A stretch of DNA of 64,000 nt, from assembly GCF_003675855.1 (NCBI RefSeq), contig NZ_RCIH01000006.1:215961-279960 (forward strand), read 5' to 3'. The notes under the pieces were generated by a model that saw only the letters and a list, made by a program, of their open reading frames with translations, was not told the origin of the DNA and searched no databases. The DNA comes from Halostella salina. GTDB taxonomy: Archaea; Halobacteriota; Halobacteria; Halobacteriales; Natronoarchaeaceae. The position numbers and the translations under genes were made by a program. Positions 34,435 to 42,593 of this stretch are shown here, one piece after another. Every line of letters starts with the position of its first letter. The first letter of the stretch is position 1.

Positions 34435-35061
34435 GTGAGCGACCAGAGCGACAGCGACCGGCGTATCGGGCGGCGAACGTATCTCGCCGGGGTGGCGGGA
34501 GTCGTCGGCGGGGCCGGCGTCGCGGCGACGCCCGCCGCGGCACAGGAGTCACAGGCGACGCGGGACATCGTTATCCGGTCGCAGGGCGAGCCGTGGACGA
34601 ACAACTACGCCGGGCAGATCGTGATCGCGACGCACCGGCCGGACCGGGACGGCAACCCCGCCGCCGTCGACAACTGCGAGGTCGGCTGGACGCCGACGCA
34701 GGCGGAGCTGTACAACGGCATCCTCGTCGACCGGCTCCGGGACGACCCGCAGAAGCGGGAGCTCGACCTGTACGTGGACGACACCGCGGCGCGCATCGAG
34801 CGCGGCACGCCGTTCCTGATCTCCCAGGCGGTCGACTGCGACGGCGACTACCTCCGGCTCAGCGGCGAACAGATCCCCGACGACGGGCTGGCGCGGAACG
34901 CGTCGGGACCGACGGTCGAGGGAACCGGGACCGAGGACGGCGACGGCGGCGGCGACACCGATACCGGGACCGGGCTGCCGGGGTTCGGCGCGCTCGTCGC
35001 GCTCGGCGGGATCGCTGGTGGCGTCGCCGCCCGCGCGCTGGCCGGCCGGGACGAGCGCTGA
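34435..35061 (+). CDS. Tat-exported PGF-CTERM-like surface protein
   Basis: 208 residues. The N-terminus DRRIGRRTYLAGVAGVVGG with ATPAAAQ is a twin-arginine signal. The mature domain (about 100 residues, TRDIVIRSQGEPWTNNYAGQ, two Cys) is not recognised. The end is a Gly/Asp/Thr linker, then LPGFGALVALGGIAGGVAAR, a PGF motif, hydrophobic helix and basic tail RDER, as needed for archaeosortase A processing and lipid attachment. The GTG at 34435 is chosen; a GTG three codons earlier is equally possible. Monocistronic, between photolyase and superoxide dismutase genes. Confidence 0.75.
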   Translation: MSDQSDSDRRIGRRTYLAGVAGVVGGAGVAATPAAAQESQATRDIVIRSQGEPWTNNYAGQIVIATHRPDRDGNPAAVDNCEVGWTPTQAELYNGILVDRLRDDPQKRELDLYVDDTAARIERGTPFLISQAVDCDGDYLRLSGEQIPDDGLARNASGPTVEGTGTEDGDGGGDTDTGTGLPGFGALVALGGIAGGVAARALAGRDER

Positions 35062-35175
35062 CCGACCGTCGGCGAACGTTTCACCGGCGTTACTGAAATT
35101 TCCTTACGGAGACGGTGGCCGGTTCATGTAGCTTTAACTGGCGTCGCGGGGAACGTGTTAGTCGAGGTACTTACT

Positions 35176-35778
35176 ATGTCCGACCACGAACTCCCACCGC
35201 TTCCGTACGACTACGACGCGCTCGAACCGGCCATCAGCGAACAGGTGCTCACGTGGCATCACGACACCCACCACCAGGGGTACGTCAACGGCCTCAACTC
35301 GGCCGAGGAGACGCTGGCCGAGAACCGCGAGTCCGGCGACTACGGTTCCACCGCCGGCGCGCTCGGCAACGTGACCCACAACGGCAGCGGTCACTATCTC
35401 CACACGCTGTTCTGGGAGAACATGGACCCCAACGGCGGCGGCGAGCCCGACGGCGACCTCCTCGACCGGATCGAGGAGGACTTCGGCTCCTACGAGGGCT
35501 GGAAGGGGGAGTTCGAGGCCGCCGCGAGCGCCGCGGGCGGCTGGGCGCTGCTGGTGTACGACCCCGTCGCCAAGCAGCTCCGCAACGTCGCGGTCGACAA
35601 GCACGACCAGGGCGCGCTCTGGGGCGCACACCCCATCCTCGCGCTGGACGTGTGGGAGCACTCCTACTACTACGACTACGGCCCCGACCGCGGCAGCTTC
35701 ATCGACGGCTTCTTCGACGTGGTCGACTGGGACACCGTCGCCGAGAACTACCACGACGTGGCAGAGCTGTTCGAGTGA
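35176..35778 (+). CDS. sod: Superoxide dismutase (Mn/Fe)
   Basis: 200 residues. Metal ligands are visible in EQVLTWHHDTHHQGY, HNGSGHYLHTLFW, and ALDVWEHSYYYDYG (Asp and His). Haloarchaeal SODs of this type are manganese enzymes; the GGWALLVYDP and LFWENMDP segments agree. The protein opens MSDHELPPLPYDYDALEPAI. A TTTAACT box about 40 nt before the ATG is the probable promoter, and an oligo-T tract follows 36 nt after the stop. Confidence 0.96.
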   Translation: MSDHELPPLPYDYDALEPAISEQVLTWHHDTHHQGYVNGLNSAEETLAENRESGDYGSTAGALGNVTHNGSGHYLHTLFWENMDPNGGGEPDGDLLDRIEEDFGSYEGWKGEFEAAASAAGGWALLVYDPVAKQLRNVAVDKHDQGALWGAHPILALDVWEHSYYYDYGPDRGSFIDGFFDVVDWDTVAENYHDVAELFE

Positions 35779-35813
35779 GCTCCGTCCCGTAAGCGTCGAG
35801 CCGTTCACCGACT

Positions 35814-35820
35814 CCATTTT
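35814..35820 (+). terminator. T-rich terminator after sod
   Basis: CCATTTTTCG, 33-40 nt after the sod stop, fits an archaeal oligo-T terminator. Confidence 0.35.
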
Positions 35821-35915
35821 TCGAACGTCGTACCGCAAGTTATCGCCCGTCCGTCCGATGTGACACGCGATACCGCGGGACGTACTTTGATGATGCTGGC
35901 CCGCGTGGCCCGACC

Positions 35916-38888
35916 ATGGCAGCCGACGGAGAGCCGAGCGAGGGCATCGTTCCCGAGGGGGTCGCCGGCCCCGACGCGGAGGCGTCCGCGGCCCTCGCCG
36001 CGGACCTCCGGTCGGCGATGGCGGGCGACGTGCGCTTCGACGAGTACACGCAGGTGCTGTACGCGACCGACGGGAGCGTCTACCAGGCCCGGCCGGCAGG
36101 GGTAGCGTTCCCGACGGACGCGGACGACGTGGCGGCCGCCGTGACCGTCGCCGGGGAGCACGGCGTCCCCGTCCTCCCGCGCGGGGCCGGGTCGTCGCTG
36201 GCAGGCCAGACCGTCGGGCCGGGCTGTCTCGTTCTGGATTGCTCGCAGCACATGGACGACATCGTCGCGGTGGACCCCGACGCACAGACGGCGACGGTCC
36301 AGCCCGGCGTCGTGCAGGACCACCTCGACGACCACCTCGCGCAGTGGGGCCTGAAGTTCGCGCCCGACCCGGCCTCGGCGAACCGGGCGACGATCGGCGG
36401 CGGGATCGGCAACAACTCGACGGGCGCACACTCCGTCCGCTACGGGATCACGGACGCGTACGTCGACGAGCTCCGGGTGGTGCTCGCGGACGGCTCCGCG
36501 ATCCGGACCCGGGACGTGGTGATAGACAGCGACGAGTGGGCGGCGATCGTCGGCAAGGACGACCGCGAGGCCGACATCTACCGGACGGTCCGCGCGGTCG
36601 TCGAGGACAACGCCGACGAGATAGCCGAGCGGTACCCCGACCTCAAGCGCTCCGTCAGCGGCTACAACCTCCAGAAAGTGATCAGGGAGGCGGACGGCGA
36701 CAGGGTGATCAACCTCTCGAAGCTGCTCGTCGGCGCGGAGGGGACGCTCGGCGTCGTCGTCGAGGCGACGCTGTCGCTGGTGACGAAGCCCGACGAGACG
36801 GCGCTGGCGCTGTACGCCTACGACGACCTCGTCGACGCGATGCGGGCCGTGCCCGAGGCGCTCGACCTGGAGCCGAGCGCGGTCGAACTGATGGACGACG
36901 AGGTGTTCCGGCTGGCCCGCGAGTCGGCGGAGTACGCGGCGTACGCCGAGCCCGTCCCCGACGACGCCGCCGCGGCGCTGATGGTCGAGTTCGACGACGA
37001 GCGCCATGGGGACCTCCCGGCGGCCGTCGAGGCCGCCGACGCGCGGTTGCTGGACGGCGGCCCCGCCTACGACGCGCTGGCGGCGTTCGACGACGACGAG
37101 CAGGCGAAGCTCTGGAAGCTCCGCAAGGCGGCCATCCCGCTGCTGATGAGCCTCGACGGCGACCCGAAGCCGTACCCGTTCGTCGAGGACGCGTCGGTGC
37201 CGCCCGCGGATCTGGCGGAGTACGTCGAGGGGTTCCGGGAGATACTCGACGACCACGACACCTCGGCGGCGTACTTCGCCCACGCCGGCGTCGGGACGCT
37301 CCACGTCCGGCCGATACTGAACTTAAAGACCGAGGACGGCGTCGAGCAGCTTCGGTCCATCGCCCAGGACGTGACCTCGCTGGTCGCCGAGTACGACGGG
37401 GCGTTCTCCGGCGAGCACGGCGACGGGCTCGCCCGGACGCAGTTCAATCCGAAGCTGTACGGCCCGGAACTGTGGGACGCGTTCAAGACGGTAAAATCGG
37501 CGTTCGACCCCGATTGGCTGCTGAACCCCGGGAAGGTCGTGTTCCGGGACGATGACCCGACTGACATCCGCGAGCACCTGCGCTACGGCCCCGAGTATGC
37601 CACCGTCGAGCGGGGGACGGTCCAGGACTTTTCGGCGGAGGGAGGCTACAACCAGCTTGTCGAGCTGTGCAACGGCTGTGGGACGTGCCGGCAGACGGAC
37701 GCGGACACGATGTGTCCGACGTTCCGGACGACCGGGGAGGAGATAGCCACGACCCGGGGGCGGGCGAACCTCCTGCGGGCGGGGATAAGCGGCGAACTCC
37801 CCGCGGACGAGCTGTACAGCGAGCGGTTCCAGTCGGCGGTGCTCGACCTCTGTGTCGGCTGCAAGGCCTGCAAGAGCGACTGTCCGACCGGCGTCGACAT
37901 GGCGAAGCTGAAGGCGGAGCTGAAACACGACTACCACGAGCGCGAAGGGACCGGCCGCCGGGAGCGGCTGTTCGGCAACATCGACCGCGTCGCCGCGCTC
38001 GGGAGCGCGACCGCGCCGCTGTCGAACCTCGCCCAGCGGCTGCCGGGCGCGGACGCCGTCGCCGAGCGGCTGTTCGGGGTCGCCCCGGAGCGGTCGCTCC
38101 CCTCGTTCAGCCGCGAGTCCCTGACGGACTGGTTCGACGCCCGCGGCGGCCCGGCCGTCCCCGCGGCGGAGGCGGCCGACAGCGTCCTGCTGTTCCCGGA
38201 CACGTACACGAACTACTGCTACCCCGGGCCGGGGAAGGCGGCGGTCCGCGTGCTGGAGGCGGCAAACGTACGCGTCGAACTGGCTGACGTGGGGCCGACG
38301 GGCCGCGCCGCCTACTCGCAGGGGCTACTCGACGCGGCCGCCGACCGCGCCCGGTCGCTGGTCGACGCCGTCGAACCCCGGGTCGCCGACGGGGCGTCGC
38401 TCCTGTTCGTCGAGCCCTCGGACGCGTCGATGGTGCGGGACGAGGTGCCGGACCTGATCGCGGACGACCGGCGGGCGGCGGCCGAAGCCGTCGCCGCCAA
38501 CGCCGCGGGCGTCTGCGAGTATCTGGACCGGCGGCGGGTCGACGAGCGGATCGCGTTCGACGCGCCCGACGAGTCGCTGACCTACCACGGCCACTGCCAC
38601 CAGAAGGCGCTGGGGACCGACCACCACGCCGTCGGCGTGCTCCGGCGGGCCGGCTACGACGTCGACCCGCTCGACTCGGGCTGCTGTGGCATGGCCGGGT
38701 CGTTCGGCTACGAGGCCGAGCACTACGACCTCTCCCGGGAGATCGGATCGATCCTGTTCGACCAGGTCGCCGAGAGCCGCGGGGACGAGGTGGTCGCGCC
38801 GGGCGCGTCCTGCCGGACGCAACTGGGCGACCGTAACGGGGCGGAGCGGTCGCCCCACCCCGTCGAGAAGCTCGCGGACGCGCTGTAG
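35916..38888 (+). CDS. FAD-linked 2-hydroxyacid (D-lactate-type) dehydrogenase fused to Fe-S subunit
   Basis: 990 residues. N-terminal PCMH FAD domain (LPRGAGSSLAGQTVGPGCLV, then NRATIGGGIGNNSTGAHSVR), then the FAD-oxidase C-domain with HAGVGTLHVRP and GEHGDGLARTQF. The ferredoxin-like part follows: CNGCGTCRQ at about 584 and CVGCKACKSDCPTG at about 645 for two 4Fe-4S clusters. The CCG half has GHCHQKALG and SGCCGMAGSFGYE at about 894-925. Glycolate oxidase subunits D and F, or D-lactate/D-2-hydroxyglutarate dehydrogenases, have this layout. It feeds electrons to the quinone pool. The exact substrate is not determinable from sequence. Confidence 0.9.
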   Translation: MAADGEPSEGIVPEGVAGPDAEASAALAADLRSAMAGDVRFDEYTQVLYATDGSVYQARPAGVAFPTDADDVAAAVTVAGEHGVPVLPRGAGSSLAGQTVGPGCLVLDCSQHMDDIVAVDPDAQTATVQPGVVQDHLDDHLAQWGLKFAPDPASANRATIGGGIGNNSTGAHSVRYGITDAYVDELRVVLADGSAIRTRDVVIDSDEWAAIVGKDDREADIYRTVRAVVEDNADEIAERYPDLKRSVSGYNLQKVIREADGDRVINLSKLLVGAEGTLGVVVEATLSLVTKPDETALALYAYDDLVDAMRAVPEALDLEPSAVELMDDEVFRLARESAEYAAYAEPVPDDAAAALMVEFDDERHGDLPAAVEAADARLLDGGPAYDALAAFDDDEQAKLWKLRKAAIPLLMSLDGDPKPYPFVEDASVPPADLAEYVEGFREILDDHDTSAAYFAHAGVGTLHVRPILNLKTEDGVEQLRSIAQDVTSLVAEYDGAFSGEHGDGLARTQFNPKLYGPELWDAFKTVKSAFDPDWLLNPGKVVFRDDDPTDIREHLRYGPEYATVERGTVQDFSAEGGYNQLVELCNGCGTCRQTDADTMCPTFRTTGEEIATTRGRANLLRAGISGELPADELYSERFQSAVLDLCVGCKACKSDCPTGVDMAKLKAELKHDYHEREGTGRRERLFGNIDRVAALGSATAPLSNLAQRLPGADAVAERLFGVAPERSLPSFSRESLTDWFDARGGPAVPAAEAADSVLLFPDTYTNYCYPGPGKAAVRVLEAANVRVELADVGPTGRAAYSQGLLDAAADRARSLVDAVEPRVADGASLLFVEPSDASMVRDEVPDLIADDRRAAAEAVAANAAGVCEYLDRRRVDERIAFDAPDESLTYHGHCHQKALGTDHHAVGVLRRAGYDVDPLDSGCCGMAGSFGYEAEHYDLSREIGSILFDQVAESRGDEVVAPGASCRTQLGDRNGAERSPHPVEKLADAL

Positions 38889-38909
38889 GGAGCGTCGGGA
38901 CGGCTCAAT

Positions 38910-38945
38910 AGCCCTAAATATATTATTTCCGATATTTTTATACTG
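38910..38945 (+). terminator. AT-rich tract and oligo-T after the dehydrogenase
   Basis: A block of almost only A and T, CCTAAATATATTATTTCCG then ATATTTTTATAC, begins about 20 nt after the stop. It is likely the transcript end; the remaining 170 bp to the next gene show nothing else. Confidence 0.4.
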
Positions 38946-39114
38946 TAGCGACGGCTCCGTTCGACTGCGGACGCGGCGCGTACCCATCGCCGCCCGCACC
39001 CGGTCTCGTCACGCCCGGCTTCGTCGGCGTCTGTCAGCCCGGGGGCTTCACCCACCCCCGTTCCTGCTTTACGACACCGTGCGATTTACCCCTGCCTTCC
39101 GCGTAACGGGGCGC

Positions 39115-39378
39115 ATGCCCGTCCCGAAATCGGAGTTCGACGAGCTACACCCCTGTGACTTCTACACCCCGGAGGAACTGCTCGACGACGACCGGATGTA
39201 CACCGTCTACGAGATCGCCCGCATGCTCCAGGAACTGGAGCCGGACGCCGAGATCGACGTCGAGACCGAGGACGTGCTGCTCGACTGGGCGATCCCGTGG
39301 ATCATGAACAACGCCGAGGACCTCGTGGTCGCCGAGCCGCGGGCCGACGACGAACCGGGGTACTACGGGCTCGCATGA
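39115..39378 (+). CDS. DUF5827-like small protein
   Basis: 87 residues, MPVPKSEFDELHPCDFYTPE, then DDRMYTVYEIARMLQELEPD, then ILL/DWAIPWIMNNAEDLVVA. It is acidic and helical, conserved in haloarchaea. Its stop overlaps the ATG of the next gene (ATGA), so it is always co-translated with the P-loop ATPase. A role as adaptor for that ATPase is a guess. Confidence 0.78.
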   Translation: MPVPKSEFDELHPCDFYTPEELLDDDRMYTVYEIARMLQELEPDAEIDVETEDVLLDWAIPWIMNNAEDLVVAEPRADDEPGYYGLA

Positions 39379-40190
39379 GGCTGCTGGTCGTCGGGAGCGA
39401 CCGCGTCGACGCCGGCAAGACGACGTTCTCGACCGGCCTGCTCCACCGGGTCGACGGCCTCGGCTTCAAGCCCCGCGCCGGCAACGACCACTGGTTCGAC
39501 CACGACGACGTGGTGCGGGCCGTCGCCGACGGCCGGCTCTACGGCAAGGATGCGAAACGGCTCGCGGCGGCCAGTGCCGCCGACGTTCGACCCGAGGCGA
39601 TCAACCCGATCCACAGGCTCTGGCGGCCCGCACCGGCCGGCGGCACCGGGATCGTCGGCCGCGGCGACCGCCGGTTGGTCGCCGACCGACTGCGGACGCC
39701 CGACGGCGACGAGTTCGTCGTGGGCGCGGCCGCGGACGTGCCCGACGTCGTCCGCGAGGGGCTGCCGCTCGACGGCGCGACGGTCGTCGACTCGGCGGCG
39801 GCGCTGGACGAGGTGACCCGCGAGCGCTACCTCCCCGCGCTGGAGCGTCTCGCGGAGCGCGTCGTCGACTGCGAGCGCGCCGTCGTCGAGTCCTACGGCG
39901 ACGTGGCGGTGCCGCTCCGCGACGTGTCGTTCGACGCCGTCGCCGCGGTTGAACCCGGCCGGGTGCGCGTGTTCGACGGCGAGCGGTATCTGCGGGCCAC
40001 CGAAGTCGTCGGCGGGAGCGCCCGCGGCGGTCGCCTGGAGGAGTCCGTCGGGGACGTGATAGACGTGGTGGACCCGACCGCGACCGTCGCGCTCCCGGCG
40101 CTCCCGGACGAGGACCGCACCGACCCGGCGGCGGTCGCCGACGCCTACGAGGTCGCGTTCGACGCCGTCCTCGCCGCGGCGCTGGAGTGA
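39375..40190 (+). CDS. P-loop ATPase/GTPase, dethiobiotin synthase-like fold
   Basis: 271 residues. Walker A is GSDRVDAGKTTFSTGLL at residues 7-23, followed by GFKPRAGNDHWFDHDDVVRA, a SIMIBI-class arrangement like dethiobiotin synthase and MobB. DPTATVALPALPDED stands where the switch region would be. It is haloarchaeal-specific and coupled to the DUF5827-like gene. A role in cofactor or metal-centre maturation is possible, but there is no direct evidence. Confidence 0.75.
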   Translation: MRLLVVGSDRVDAGKTTFSTGLLHRVDGLGFKPRAGNDHWFDHDDVVRAVADGRLYGKDAKRLAAASAADVRPEAINPIHRLWRPAPAGGTGIVGRGDRRLVADRLRTPDGDEFVVGAAADVPDVVREGLPLDGATVVDSAAALDEVTRERYLPALERLAERVVDCERAVVESYGDVAVPLRDVSFDAVAAVEPGRVRVFDGERYLRATEVVGGSARGGRLEESVGDVIDVVDPTATVALPALPDEDRTDPAAVADAYEVAFDAVLAAALE

Positions 40191-40227
40191 CCGCCGGCGG
40201 GCAGAGATTCCAGAAACGCCGCGCCGC

Positions 40228-40809
40228 TTACGGCGTGTGACGGGCCGCCTCGGACGCCAGTTCGATGTGGGAGTACGCGTTCCGCGCGACGCTGGGCCCG
40301 TGTCCGGCGTGGAGTTCCCCCAGGTCGTCGTCGACGGCGGCCTCGACGCGCTCGATGCTCTCGATCAGCGTCGCGCGGTCGCCCTCCGCGAGGTCGGTCC
40401 GGCCGAACCCGCCGTTCGGGAACACGAGGTCCCCGGCGAACAGCACGCCGGCGGCCCGCGAGTAGAAGCAGAGGTGGTCGTCCTTGTGGCCCGGTGTGTG
40501 TAGCGCGAGGTACTCGTCGTCGCCGATCGTCACCGTCCCCTCGTCGGGTATCGCGTGGTCGACGCCGTCCCCCTCGGGGTCGAACCCCCACACGTCGACG
40601 CCGAACGACTCGACCACGTCCGGCAGGTTGCCGACGTGGTCGGGGTGGGTGTGGGTGAGTACGAGCGCGTCCAGGTCGTCGACGCGCTCCGCGATGGACG
40701 GGACGATGTCGAAGTTCGCGCCCGCGTCGACGAGCGTCGTCCGGTCGCCGTCGACGAGGAACGCGTTGCTGGTGAAGGCCTGAACGTCGGCGGCGAGGTT
40801 GTGGATCAT
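40228..40809 (-). CDS. MBL-fold hydrolase (glyoxalase II-like)
   Basis: 193 residues. Metal site motifs in family order: THTHPDHVGNLPDV, HTPGHKDDHLCFY, FAGDLVFPNGGFGRTD and LHAGHGPSVARNAYSHI. It is compact, without the C-terminal winged helix of the MBL protein at 7957. Start MIHNLAADVQAFTSNAFL at 40809. It lies divergent to thyX. Hydroxyacylglutathione-hydrolase-like or general thioesterase activity is likely. Confidence 0.88.
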   Translation of the reverse strand: MIHNLAADVQAFTSNAFLVDGDRTTLVDAGANFDIVPSIAERVDDLDALVLTHTHPDHVGNLPDVVESFGVDVWGFDPEGDGVDHAIPDEGTVTIGDDEYLALHTPGHKDDHLCFYSRAAGVLFAGDLVFPNGGFGRTDLAEGDRATLIESIERVEAAVDDDLGELHAGHGPSVARNAYSHIELASEAARHTP

Positions 40810-40945
40810 AGCGGTCGGTAGTCCCCCACGTCGCTTGTGTCTTGCCGTCCCGGACGCGGCCGGGAACCGAGCGACGGAACCCCGGCCGCGAGCGACGAGG
40901 AACGCTTTTGTCGGGCGAGCGTGACTGGCAACGCAGTGACCCAGC

Positions 40946-41689
40946 ATGGACGTCGAACTGCTTGAGGCGACCGAGAACCCGGAGCGCGTGCTCTGTACCG
41001 CGGCGCGAAACGACTACATGGGGGAGTTCGTCGGCGACCTGTCGTTCGAGGAGGTGATGGCGACCACCGAGGGCGACACGATCGAGGAGAAAAAGCGGAC
41101 CCTCATCGGCCACCTGCTCGACCACGGCCACTTCGGCCCGTTCGAGCACCCGCAGGCGACCTTCGCGGTGAAGGGGATCAGCCGCTCCTGTATGGCCCAG
41201 ATCACCCGACATCGGCACGTCAGCTTCGACGTGCAGTCGATGCGGTACGTCTCCTTCGACGAGGTCGACCCCGCCGCCGTCGAGGACGGCGAGATGGTCG
41301 TCACGCCGCCCTCGGCGACCGACCCCGACTGGGTCGGCCGCAACCAGCAGTCCGGCACGGTCGACGAGGAGACGGTCGAGCAGCGCGAGGAGCTGTTCCG
41401 CGAATCCGTGCGGCGCTCGGTCGAGGAGTATCAGGAACTGCTCGAACTCGGGATGCCGCCCGAGGACGCGCGGTTCGTCCTCCCCATCGGAACCGAGGTG
41501 AACATGGTGATGTCGATGAACGCGCGGATGCTGATGCATGTCGCCGACATGCGCGCCGCGGCGGACGCCCAGTGGGAGATCCGCGAACTGACCGAGGCGG
41601 TGCTCGACCTTGCGGCGGACTGGTGTCCGATCACGTTCGAACACTACGAGGAGCACATGAAGGGCCGCAAGAACCGTCTCGCGCCCTGA
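40946..41689 (+). CDS. thyX: FAD-dependent thymidylate synthase ThyX
   Basis: 247 residues. The ThyX signature RHRHVSFDVQSMRY begins at residue 88, preceded by HGHFGPFEHPQATFAVKGIS. The C-terminal ARFVLPIGTEVNMVMSMNAR and DWCPITFEHYEEH complete the family pattern. It makes dTMP from dUMP using methylene-folate and FAD/NADPH, linking to the pterin genes at 23-25 kb. Monocistronic; no thyA in the window. Confidence 0.97.
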   Translation: MDVELLEATENPERVLCTAARNDYMGEFVGDLSFEEVMATTEGDTIEEKKRTLIGHLLDHGHFGPFEHPQATFAVKGISRSCMAQITRHRHVSFDVQSMRYVSFDEVDPAAVEDGEMVVTPPSATDPDWVGRNQQSGTVDEETVEQREELFRESVRRSVEEYQELLELGMPPEDARFVLPIGTEVNMVMSMNARMLMHVADMRAAADAQWEIRELTEAVLDLAADWCPITFEHYEEHMKGRKNRLAP

Positions 41690-41779
41690 CGTGACGGTAT
41701 CAGTCCCGGGCCGTTGCAGCGGGACGCCCGACCCGGCGGTCGCAAGGATTTTCATACAGCCACGAATTGGCTTACACGA

Positions 41780-42283
41780 ATGACTGGGCCGTTCGGTTTC
41801 GCCGTCGCGCTTCTTCCTCCCGACGGCCCCCACGCGGGGGTCGCAGTCGCCGGGGACGGGACCGCTGGCCCTGCCACAGTCGACCCCGACCCGATGGTCG
41901 GAGTGGTCGTGTTGCTCGTCGCCGGCGTCGTCGCCGCCGCAGCGCTTAGGGGACGCTCCGACGAGGTGGACGCGGACGGCACACCGGACCCGCCCGAACC
42001 CGATGTCGCGGATGCGGCCAAACCGGCCGAACCGGCGGACGAGGAACCCGAGGCCCTCTCCGACGAGGACCGCGTCGTCGCGCTGCTGGAGGCGAACGAC
42101 GGCCGCATGAAGCAGGTCAACATCGTCGAGGAAACCGAGTGGTCCAAGTCCAAGGTGAGCATGCTTCTCTCCGAGATGGCCGAGGACGGGACCATCAGCA
42201 AACTCCGCGTCGGCCGTGAGAACATCATCAGCCTCGACGGCGACGAACCGGCGGCCGCCGGCTCCCCCTTCGACGACGAGTGA
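41780..42283 (+). CDS. Membrane-anchored winged-helix protein
   Basis: 167 residues. An N-terminal helix FGFAVALLPPDG, then a single membrane segment VGVVVLLVAGVVAAAALRG, an acidic Pro-rich linker, then a winged helix SDEDRVVALLEANDGRMKQV with EWSKSKVSMLLSEMAEDG and a wing KLRVGRENIISLDGDEPA. This IclR/MarR-like C-terminal HTH on a membrane anchor is common in haloarchaea (DUF7343 type). It probably senses an envelope signal. Start at 41780, after a TTTTCATA box about 28 nt upstream. Confidence 0.8.
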   Translation: MTGPFGFAVALLPPDGPHAGVAVAGDGTAGPATVDPDPMVGVVVLLVAGVVAAAALRGRSDEVDADGTPDPPEPDVADAAKPAEPADEEPEALSDEDRVVALLEANDGRMKQVNIVEETEWSKSKVSMLLSEMAEDGTISKLRVGRENIISLDGDEPAAAGSPFDDE

Positions 42284-42354
42284 CACGGGGAACCGCCACA
42301 CGGCGACGACGAAGCGCAACCGTTAAATTACCAGCCCGGTTTAGGGTAGGATGC

Positions 42355-42429
42355 GCTCTGGTGGTGTAGTCCGGCCAATCATCTTGCCCTCTCACGGCAA
42401 GGACCAGGGTTCAAATCCCTGCCGGAGCA
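42355..42429 (+). tRNA. tRNA-Glu (anticodon CTC)
   Basis: The acceptor GCTCTGG pairs with CCGGAGC (one T-G pair), discriminator A. The anticodon arm is TTGCC-CTCTCAC-GGCAA, anticodon CTC (Glu, GAG codon). The T arm is CAGGG-TTCAAAT-CCCTG. The D loop has GTAGTCCGGCCAATC. No intron, no encoded CCA. A TTAAATTA box 30 nt upstream is a probable promoter. Confidence 0.95.
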
Positions 42430-42593
42430 CTTTTCCGCGAACCACTCGGCGAGCGACTGCCGTGTCGCGAGCATTCGTGGGCAGTCAACGGATATGCGGG
42501 ACAGGAACCGCGGAGATCCGGGTGGGACGCAGATTCGCGTCTCCCTGATCCCAGTCCCCACTACTGCCGATACGCTCCCGCGAGCAGCAGTCG

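Noticed and set aside
42430..42593. Attachment-site copy after tRNA-Glu, like that after tRNA-Val
   Set aside because: No copy of the tRNA-Glu 3' end is seen in the 160 bp downstream.
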